The notes under the pieces: generated by a model
Told to the model about the DNA's origin: nothing
Database searches by the model: none
The model's input: only the letters and a program-made list of their open reading frames with translations
Made by a program: the position numbers and the translations under genes
Source of the DNA: an uncultured Prevotellaceae bacterium
Lineage (GTDB): Bacteria; Bacteroidota; Bacteroidia; Bacteroidales; Bacteroidaceae
DNA: 22,071 nucleotides
Assembly: GCA_946539475.1 (NCBI GenBank)
Contig: CAMNHM010000030.1
Coordinates: forward strand, 1 to 22,071
Direction of reading: 5' to 3'
Shown: positions 1 to 7,800 of the stretch, piece after piece
Layout: the number at the start of each line of letters is the position of its first letter
Numbering within the stretch: the stretch's first letter is position 1

Positions 1-709
1 GGTCGTTGTTCTTCACGGCGATGGCCGTGTCGGCATCCACGCGGGCGTCGTTGGCCTCCTTGTCGGCCTTCGACACCTCGATCTTCACGTCGCGCTCGGC
101 CACGGCGCGGTTGATGGCGGCGTCCTTCTTGATCTTCGCCGTATTGTCGGCACCGAGGTCCTTGATGAGTCCCTCGCGGTCGGTGACGTTCTGAATGTTG
201 CACGAGATGATCTCTATGCCCAGCTTCGCCATGTCGGGCTGCGCCTTCTGCATCACCTGGTCGGAGAATCCGTCGCGGTCGGTGTTCAGCGAGCGCAGGT
301 CGAGTGTGCCGATGATCTCGCGCATGTTACCCTGCAGCGAGTCCTGCAGCTGGTGGGCAATCTCGTCGGGCAGCATGTTCAGGAAGTTCTTCGCCGCCAG
401 CCGCGTGCCCTCGTTGTTGGGCGTGACGCGAATCTTGGCCACGGCGTCGACGTCGACGTTGATGAAGTCGTTCGTCGGCACGCTCTCCTCGGTCTTGATG
501 TCAACGGTGATCTGCCCGAGGTACACCTTGTCGAGCCGCTCCAGGAAGGGAATCCGGAAGCCGCCCTTTCCGATGAGCACGCGCGGCTGCGACGACAGTC
601 CCGAGATGATGAAGGCGAAGGAGGGTGGCGCCTTCACGTAGGAGATGAACACGAAGAATGCCAGCAGGGCTACTCCTGCTGCGATCCAGAGATACATGGG
701 TTCGATCAT
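1..709 (-). CDS. Flotillin-like SPFH/band 7 membrane protein (3' end cut by window edge)
   Basis: Reading the minus strand from the ATG at 709 gives 236 codons that run off the left edge. One membrane segment near residues 5-26 (MYLWIAAGVALLAFFVFISY) is followed by an SPFH domain at roughly 28-195. It contains the flotillin-like stretches ISGLSSQPRVLIGKGGFRIP and VDVDAVAKIRVTPNNEG. A charged alanine-rich segment then begins (AKIKKDAAINRAVAERDVK), where flotillins enter their long coiled-coil tail. Flotillins assemble on the cytoplasmic membrane and organise ordered microdomains; the exact role here is unknown. An in-frame ATG at 697 is a possible alternative start. The first ATG is preferred because it sits about 29 bases below a promoter-like TACCTTTG. 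No Shine-Dalgarno sequence is visible. The partner gene nfeD, often adjacent, is not in the visible sequence and could lie beyond the edge. Confidence 0.93.
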   Translation of the reverse strand, partial: MIEPMYLWIAAGVALLAFFVFISYVKAPPSFAFIISGLSSQPRVLIGKGGFRIPFLERLDKVYLGQITVDIKTEESVPTNDFINVDVDAVAKIRVTPNNEGTRLAAKNFLNMLPDEIAHQLQDSLQGNMREIIGTLDLRSLNTDRDGFSDQVMQKAQPDMAKLGIEIISCNIQNVTDREGLIKDLGADNTAKIKKDAAINRAVAERDVKIEVSKADKEANDARVDADTAIAVKNND

Positions 710-741
710 AGCTGTAATGTGTTTGGTGAATATTCCGAAGA

Positions 742-772
742 CAAAGGTAACAATAAAAAGCGGAACGGCCAA
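742..772 (-). promoter_or_regulatory. Bacteroidota-type promoter of the flotillin-like gene
   Basis: On the minus strand TTG (772-770) is followed after 20 bases by TACCTTTG (749-742), an exact match to the TAnnTTTG -7 consensus. Transcription should start near 738, leaving a leader of about 29 bases. It lies between the vapC-like stop codon and the flotillin start, so the gene need not depend on the toxin-antitoxin transcript. Confidence 0.6.
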
Positions 773-814
773 GGCCTTCCGCCATTTTAACAATACGTTA
801 ACGCAAGTTCCTTT

Positions 815-1231
815 CTATATCTTCGGGTCGTCCGTTTTCCAGTTCTCTGTCTCGATTCCGCGGATGCGGCCGAGGTGGTCGGTATTGTCCGTGACCATTA
901 CCATCTTGTGCCGTAGTGCGGTGGCACCGATAGCCATGTCAAAGTTTTCAATCTTTCGCCCGACGGATTTCAGATAAGCCATCTCACGTCCAAATGTGTG
1001 GAGCGACTCTCCGAATGGAACGATGCGGAACAGACTGACGAACTCCTCAGTCTGGCGCATGGTTTTCCGGGGATTGACGCTGTTCTCTGCACCAAAGTAT
1101 AGTTCGGCTACAGTTATTTCAGACAGATAACAGTTTTCAATGCCGGCAAGTGCAATCTTGCGGTTCATCTCAAACATTCCGCGCATGAAAAACACGCAGA
1201 TGTTGGTGTCAAGCAGATATTTCCTCTTCAT
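815..1231 (-). CDS. vapC: PIN-domain toxin, VapC-type ribonuclease
   Basis: The 138-residue product has the length and motif order of a VapC toxin, a Mg-dependent RNase that blocks translation when freed from its antitoxin. Visible acidic residues are D8 in LLDTN, E43 in TVAELYFGA, D98 in ENFDMAIGATAL, and D115/D118 in VTDNTDHLGRI. These form the usual PIN active-site set, although which of the last two is the fourth ligand is unclear. The frame stays open upstream to 1333, but that extension lies inside the antitoxin gene and does not look like a PIN N-terminus. MKRKYLLDTN is therefore taken as the start. It begins 4 bases after the antitoxin stop, as expected for a translationally coupled pair. 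The RNA target cannot be told from sequence. Confidence 0.88.
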   Translation of the reverse strand: MKRKYLLDTNICVFFMRGMFEMNRKIALAGIENCYLSEITVAELYFGAENSVNPRKTMRQTEEFVSLFRIVPFGESLHTFGREMAYLKSVGRKIENFDMAIGATALRHKMVMVTDNTDHLGRIRGIETENWKTDDPKI

Positions 1232-1235
1232 GGCC

Positions 1236-1496
1236 CTACTCGTCCATCGGCACCAGTCCGCGCTCATAGCCGGCATGACGAGACTCCCTGATGGCGTTCG
1301 CCATAAGCTCGCCGTCGGCATCATTCCAAGCACCGAACAGGCTGTTCAGTTTTTCCAGTTTCTTCGCCTCGTCAACCGATGCCGTCTTGGTAACCGAAGC
1401 TTCAATGAGCCGCTCGCCCAGCCATCTTTGGTTGCTGGCCGAGAGCGACAGACCTTGCAGGTAGGTCCAGAGGTTGTTAAGTGAAACAGCATTCAT
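1236..1496 (-). CDS. Putative VapB-type antitoxin partner of the PIN toxin
   Basis: An 86-residue acidic protein sits immediately upstream of the PIN toxin. Its N-terminal part (LWTYLQGLSLSASNQRWLGE) is a probable helical dimerisation or operator-binding region. The C-terminal part (LMANAIRESRHAGYERGLVP) resembles tails that antitoxins insert into the toxin groove. I do not recognise the exact antitoxin family; assignment rests on size, order, the 4-base spacing and these segments. Antitoxins of this kind normally repress their own promoter. A clear promoter is present upstream (1527-1558), but no obvious operator palindrome overlaps it. Confidence 0.72.
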   Translation of the reverse strand: MNAVSLNNLWTYLQGLSLSASNQRWLGERLIEASVTKTASVDEAKKLEKLNSLFGAWNDADGELMANAIRESRHAGYERGLVPMDE

Positions 1497-1526
1497 AAAT
1501 CAACGTGATAAGGATTGTTGTGACTG

Positions 1527-1558
1527 CAAAATTACTGTTTTTTTTTCTAACTCCCAAA
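1527..1558 (-). promoter_or_regulatory. Promoter of the toxin-antitoxin pair
   Basis: On the minus strand TTTG (1558-1555), a 20-base A-rich spacer, and TAATTTTG (1534-1527) match the Bacteroides -33/-7 pattern. The predicted start near 1523 gives a leader of about 27 bases before the antitoxin ATG. Confidence 0.6.
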
Positions 1559-1615
1559 TTTTTCGGCAAGAAACCGCTCGAGAGGAACGAATTACCTTGA
1601 GTGCCTCGCCGCCGT

Positions 1616-1728
1616 CCGACCGAAGCGCCACTTTTGAAGTGCTCCGTCGGCCCCTTTGTACAGCAATCTCCGCGACATTGCACTACAATCTCGGCGTCGG
1701 AGCACTTCAAAAGTGGCACTTCGGTTGG
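1616..1728. repeat. Long imperfect palindrome (about 107-113 bp)
   Basis: Arms 1619-1649 and 1695-1725 are reverse complements at 29 of 31 positions, with core GCCACTTTTGAAGTGCTCCG. The 45-base centre keeps the same axis of symmetry: TTGTA/TACAA and GCAAT/ATTGC pair in register. Overall about 42 of 53 pairs match, so the whole unit can fold as one long hairpin or cruciform. It lies in the 392-base gene-free stretch 1497-1888, downstream of sprA and upstream of the toxin-antitoxin promoter. No transposase or target duplication is seen. Confidence 0.85.
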
Positions 1729-1741
1729 GAAGTATGATAGG

Positions 1742-1790
1742 GTTTGTGACGTTTGTGACGTTTGTGACAGGTTTGTGACAGGTTTGTGAC
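1742..1790. repeat. GTTTGTGAC tandem repeat, five copies
   Basis: Exact copies of GTTTGTGAC start at 1742, 1751, 1760, 1771 and 1782. The first three are contiguous (period 9) and the last two are separated by AG (period 11). The array lies about 100 bases beyond the sprA stop codon. No gene function is apparent; slippage could change its length. Confidence 0.9.
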
Positions 1791-1859
1791 GGTCTCTTCT
1801 GTGTTTAACATTCTTGAAATCAGACTTTTATGTCTAGTTTTAACGAAATATAGTTTATA

Positions 1860-1888
1860 GTTGAGAGACTTTTGTTGAGAGTTGAGGG
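1860..1888. repeat. Degenerate GTTGAGAG-type repeat directly after the sprA stop codon
   Basis: Short copies of GTTGAGAG and GTTGAGGG crowd the bases just beyond the sprA stop (minus strand: TAA followed by CCCTCAACTCTCAACA). It is the same style of short intercistronic repeat as those at 10491-10532 and 14664-14691, but more degenerate. Confidence 0.55.
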
Positions 1889-4800
1889 TTATCTCGTCAG
1901 CGAGAACTTGACGGAGATGCCGAAGTCCTGTGTCGTGGTGGGATAGCTCGACGAGGAGAGCAGCGGTGTGTTGGTCTGACGGTCGTAGTAGGCGGTGAGG
2001 GTGAGGAATCGGGAGAGGGTGTAGTCGGCCTGTATGGAGATTTTCAGTGCTGAGTTGCCGCTGCTGGCCGATGAGACGCCGCTTGCGATGTCGCGGGTGA
2101 TGGCCGCCTGCTTACGGAAGGTGATGTCGAGGTGGGTGTTGAGGTCGTGGTTGACGCCTCCGCGGTTGCGCTGAGTGGCCGACGAGCGGTTCTGCTGCTG
2201 TTGCTCGTCGTCGGCGCCGGCCCGCTTGCTGCCCTTCACCCTCCGTCGGCCGGAGCTGAAAAGGTTGAGGTTGCTGATCTTGTAGCCCAGGCCGATGTTC
2301 CAGTCCTTCGACCGTGACTCGTTGAGCTGCACGCTGGTCATCGACAGGTTGAGCACTCGCGAGCTCTTGTATCCCACGTTGACGGTCATGTTGTTCTTCA
2401 GCGTGACGTCGACTCCGAGCAGGGGTGCGAACGACTCGCTGATGCTGACGGTCGAGATGTTGAAGACGGAGGATGGCGTGTAGGAGCCGTCGGCGGCCTG
2501 CACGTAGCCCAGGTCGCCCATGTACTCCATCCAGGAGCTGTAGGAGGCGTAGGAGCCGACGTTGTAGATGCTCTTGTAGGAGTGGTTGATGTTGACGCTC
2601 TTGAAGTGGTCGGCCAGCCAGGGAATCTTCGACAGTCCGGCGTAACGCACGCTCCAGTTGGGCAGCAGCCGGGTGAGAGCTGGGAAGATGTCGAGCGAGG
2701 AGCCTGCTCCCGTGGTGTAGGCCGACAGGAATGCCGGCACGAGGACGTCGGCTGAGTATGGGTCGACGGGGTTGGGATTGCTGACCACCGTTGTGCGCGA
2801 GTCGCCCTGTGCTGACGGATACTGAGCCTCAAACCGATTGCGGAACTCGGGTATGGAGGCGCAGAAGCGGTCGAAGGTTGCTGAGTGGTAGCCGTTGTTG
2901 GCATTGCCCATTCCCTCGAGTGCGCTGGCGATGGAGATGGTGGTCATGTTGAACGTTCCGCTGTGGGTAGTGGGGTGTCCGGCGTACATGAACTGCACGC
3001 TGCTCGTGCGGTTTTGCGAGCGCGATGCGTTGAGGTCGATCTTCAGGTCGCGTATGGGCTCGAGCGTTGCCCTGAGCTGGAAGTCCTCGTTGTTCTGGCT
3101 GCTGGAGGGCGTGGCAACGCTTTCGTTGCAGAGCAGCCAGTTGCGCTCGAGTGCCTTGTCGACGTAGTCGTCGCCGGTGAGTCCGAAGGCGAAGTCGAGG
3201 CCCGGTGCCAGGAAGTCGCCTGAGTGCTGTCCGAACATGTCGCCGACGTTTGGCATGAATCCCGGCAGCACCATCGACCGCTGGTTGTTGTAGGAGAAGT
3301 TGACCGATCGCACCATCATTAGGAATCGTGCTGCCTGTTGTGAGGCGTCGTACCACCACTGCTCGTCGAGGGGTGCCTTCGGTGTGATGGAAATCTTCAG
3401 GTCGAGCGGCTTTACCTCGGCTACGGGCTCTGCCTCTGCCTGCGCCTTTGCTTCGCGTGCGGCGACGAGTGAGTCGGCGATGGCCGTCAGCGAGTCTTTC
3501 CGTGCTGCCAGCAGGGAGTCGGTGTTGAGGGGCGGCAGCGAGTCGCTCTGTGCGGCGAGCAGTGCGGCTTTGTTGGCAGCGAGCAGCGAGTCGACGAGGC
3601 TTTGGCGCTCGGCCTTGAGCCGTTCTCTTTCCTCCTTCTTCTTTGCTCTTTCCGCTTTTTTCGTTCCGCTTTCCTCTTTCGTCTTCGGCAGGTAGACCTT
3701 GATCTTGTTGTCGTCGACGACCTTCCACTTCACGGCCACTACCTTTCCGTCCTTTCCGCGGGCGCTGACGAGCAGTCGTCTCGACTTCTTGCCGTGCTGC
3801 ACCTCGATGGCGGTGTCGGGCAGGAGGCTGATCTCCTTTTGGAAGGTGTTCTTGTTCTTGGGCAGCTGCTTGTCGTCGGCCTGTGCCGCCTTCGGGTCGT
3901 TGGCTGCCTTCGGGTCGTTGGCAGCCTTGGGGTCTTTGGCCTTCGGGTCGTTGGCCTTGGCCTGCGTCTTAGGCTTGGTGGTGGTCTTCTTCTGCGGTGC
4001 CTTCTTGAATCGGTCGTTGGTCTTCTTGAGGAAGGGGATGTGGTTGTAGAGCGTCTCGAGGTTGAGCGATCCGTTGAGCTTCAGGTTGCGGTTGTTCCTG
4101 ATGGTGTTGCCCAGCGACGTCCCGTCGTCGAGCTCCGTGCCTCGCAGCCAGGAGTAGGTGGCGTTGTAGGAGGCGTCTGTGCGCAGCCAGTCGAAGATGG
4201 GCAGCTTGTCGAGTGGCAGCTGGTAGGATGCGTTGAACGACTGCTGGTAGTCGAGTGGCGTTCCCCAGTGGCTGATGCTCTGCTTGACGGAGTCCTTCCA
4301 TGCGGTGTATCGTTCGGCGTAGAGGTCTTTGTTGATGGGCGTGTAGGGCTCTTCTATCTCTGCGTGTGTGGCGCTCTGGAAGGTCATGTGCAGGTTCTTG
4401 GTGAGGTCCCATCGCAGCGAGAAGTCGCGGTTCCATAGGAACTGCTCGCTGAAGGTGATGGGCAGGTTGGGGTTCTCGGTGTTCTCGAGGTCGCGCTCCT
4501 GCAGCTCGTAGTAGTTGCGTGTGATCTCGGAGTTGAAGGCGATGCTCTGCGGCAGGTAGTTCAGCCCGAGCGCCTTTGGCAGCTGCATCCACTTCGACTT
4601 GCTCTTGGAGTTCTTGAAGGGCTCCCATGCCTTGTAGACGGGCGTGTAGGAGTAGTTGAGCGCTCCACGCCACTGGTCCTCGTTCTCGTAGACGGTGGTC
4701 TCGCCAGAGTTGTTGCGGTGCGAGTGGCTGTAGCTGAACGAGAAGTTGGCGGGGTCGTAGGGCATGGGGTGCCGCTTGTTCTTGATGCCGACGCGGGCGT

Positions 4801-7800
4801 TGGAGAGCGAGAAGTTGCGCGTGATGTGCTTTGTGACGGCAATCGACTCTATGCTGTCGCGCTCGCGCTGGCTTCCTGCCGACTCCAGTGCGTCGTCGAG
4901 CTCCATGTCGGTGTCCAGGGGGTTGTACTTCGGGCTGATGGTCTCCTTCGTGTAGGAGTAGTAGAGGGGTGCCGACACCTGAGCCTTGTCGGGGAAGAAC
5001 TTTCCGAGCTCGATGTTGGCTGTGATGCTGTATGACTTCTCGGTATCGGTGGATCGCTGTATGACTGTCTGCTCCAGTCCTCCGAAGCCGTCGGTGACGT
5101 ATCGCCCGGTCATGTTGACAGATCCGAGGTCGCTCAGCTGCACGTTCATGGCTCCGCTGGCCGCCCATCCGCCGTCGATGTTGGCATCGCGCAGTCGCAG
5201 CTCGTTGACCCATATCTCGCCCGACTTCGGTGCCGAGCTGAGGTTTCGTACGCCGATGATGAGCGTCTTCACCTCGCCGAGTGATGGATTTCCGAGGATG
5301 GAGATGCGGTTGTTGGGCTTGTCGGGGTCGTAGTCGCTGAACACCTGCGTGTAGCTGGCGGTGCCCTCTGCGCGTGCCATGTTGCGCGCCTTCTTCAGGT
5401 CGGTGAGCACGTCGAGGTTGATGTCGAGCATGTTTTCCTCAGGCCATACCAGCGGTCGGTCGGAGGGCACGTTCCAGTGGTAGCGCCCCTCGGGCGTCAG
5501 CTTCAGGGGTATGAGGTACTCGTAGTAGTTGCTCTTGTAGTCGCTGCCCAGACGGATGAATACTGCCAGCTGGTTGTCCTCGAGCTGCGTGGCGTTGGGT
5601 ACGAGGTGGTTGGCATGTACGAACATCTGCAGCCGCTTGTACTGTCGCAGGTCGAGGTTGGTGTTCTTATAGACGGCCTTCGACTCGTTCTGCGATAGGT
5701 TCTTCACCGTCAGGCATAGTGCCTGCTCGTTCTCCTCGGTCAGCTGCTGCTGGTTGGGGTCTTGTACGCGGCTGATGCCCGGCGGCAGGACGTAGGCGAC
5801 GGGCTGTCGCTCGGTGTTCTCCTCGACGTTGACGGCGCTGACCTCCATCGTGCCCGTCTCTGCCCCGGCGCTGGTCTGCAGGTTCTGCTTGTACTGTCGC
5901 CACTGTCCGCGCACGAGGTCGAGGCTTCCGAAGCGCAGGGTGATGGGCTGCTCGAATCCGGTGAGGAACATACGCATGAAGCGGACGCTGGTGAAGTCGT
6001 TGATGCTGCCCACCTTCCGCTCCCATTCTGTCAGGGGTATGCGGTACTGGTACCAGCGCACGGTGAGCGTGTCGTCGTTGCGCAGCTTGGCGTTGTAGTC
6101 GCGGTGGTCGACGATGTAGGAGTCCTCGCTCTTCTGTCCGCGGTTGTAGGCCTGCAGCTCGTCGTCGCTGATGGGGATGCGGTACTGGTAGTAGCGCTCG
6201 TACTCGTTGAGGGTGTAGTCCTGGTTGATGTCCTCGACGTCGGGTCCCGTCTTGTAGGAGGAGTCGTACGACTCTGTCTGGTTGTCGGTCGCGGGTGAGT
6301 TGCCCTGCGGGTTGTTGATGAGGCGGTAGCGGTCGATGATGCTTCGGCGCTGCTGGTCGTAGTCGCTGCCTCGGAAGTAGTGGTAGTTGTCGCCGGCGGG
6401 GTCCTGCTGCCATGCGTTGAGCAGCGAGTCGTTGCTGACGACGGAGCCTATCTGCGAGAGCCAGTCGGCATAGGCTCCGAAGGTGCGCTCCTCGTCGTCG
6501 GTGAGTCCGTTGAGTCCTACGTCCTGGCGCTCGCGGCTGCCGCTGGTGGTTGCGAAGGCGTAGGTCTGCGTGGCCTGTACGGGAATCTTTCCCCACTGTG
6601 TGGTCTCGAAGGAGCTGGTGCCGTCGACGGGCATTCCGCTCTCGTAGAACTTCTTGCCGTCGCGTAGCACGTCCTCGCTGACCTCACCGAGGTTGATGTA
6701 TAGCTCGCCGGCGTGCTGCTGTGCGGTGCCGTCCTTGCGGGTATAGATGAATGGGTCGAGGAGCCAGAACTCGATGTACTCGATGTTGGCCTCCTCGAAG
6801 TCGGTGGTCTCCAGGCGTCGCATCATGCCTCCCCACTTCTGGCTGGGGTTGCGCAGCGATCCGTCGGCGTTGTAGTCGAGGGTGAGGTTGTAGGGTCCGC
6901 GCTCCTTAGGGTAGTAGGTGAGGTTGAGCACGGGGAGCGTCGATGTGGCGCCGTTGTAGGTCGACTGGTCGCGGTTGGGATATAGCTCGCGCACGTAGAC
7001 CTCGCGTACGTAGTGGTTCGACAGCTGGTCGAGGTCGCTCTTGATGTGTGCAGGCGTGAGGCTCGATGAGCGCCGTGTGAAGATGGGGTCGACGGTGTAC
7101 CAGTTGAGCAGTGCCCTGTTGTAGCCGCTGCTGACGCCCTCCTTGTCGGAATACTCCGCGAACATCGTGGGCACGCTGGAGAGCACCCATGCCTTCGGGT
7201 CGCTGATGTCGAAGAGGTTCTTCGTGTTCTCGAAGTCGTCGATGTAGGAGGCGTTGTCCTGAGTGCCGTGTGCCTTTCCTGCAATGAGGTGTGCGAACTC
7301 GCCCGTGAGGCTGAACTGTGAGGGCTGCGTGCAGTGTAGCAGCGGCAGGCGGTCGAGGAGCTTCGTCAGCCACTGCGACTCCTGCTTCCAGTTGAGGTTC
7401 AGTCCCCAGAGGGTGTTGTTCAGCGGCTCCTCGCCCATGCCGACCTTTGTCGTCAGGGCCTGCTCGCTGAGGTGCAGCAGTGTTCCTCCGAGTGAGAAGT
7501 TCTTGGTGAAGTCGTACTGCCAGTTCACTCCGAACATCGTCTTTCGGTGTAGGAAGGCGTCGGTGTTCGACTCCAGCGAGACGTTGACGTTCGTTCCGGC
7601 GTCGATGATGCTTTGGTTGACGATGGTCACCTCGCCGGCAGCATAGTCGACGGTATAGTCGCTGCCCTCGGTGAGGATGACGCCGCCGGCGGTGACGACG
7701 ACCGATCCCTGCGGGATGTTCTGCGCGCCGAGCTCGATGACGTTGGCGCTGCGCCCCTTGAACTGTCCGGTGAGTAGGAACTTGTCCTTCTCGGCGTTCT

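Noticed and set aside
1232..1333. Longer N-terminus for the PIN toxin
   Set aside because: The extension lies entirely inside the antitoxin gene and does not resemble a PIN domain start; ATG 1231 fits the family.
1477..1789. Small frames on both strands across the 1616-1728 palindrome
   Set aside because: Both strands give mirror-like peptides (PLLKCS, HFKSG) from the palindrome arms, and the minus-strand one overlaps the antitoxin promoter.
3602..4438. Long antisense frames inside sprA
   Set aside because: Low-complexity products (Val/Leu/Gly- or Arg-rich) expected from GC-rich coding sequence; the sprA frame is continuous.
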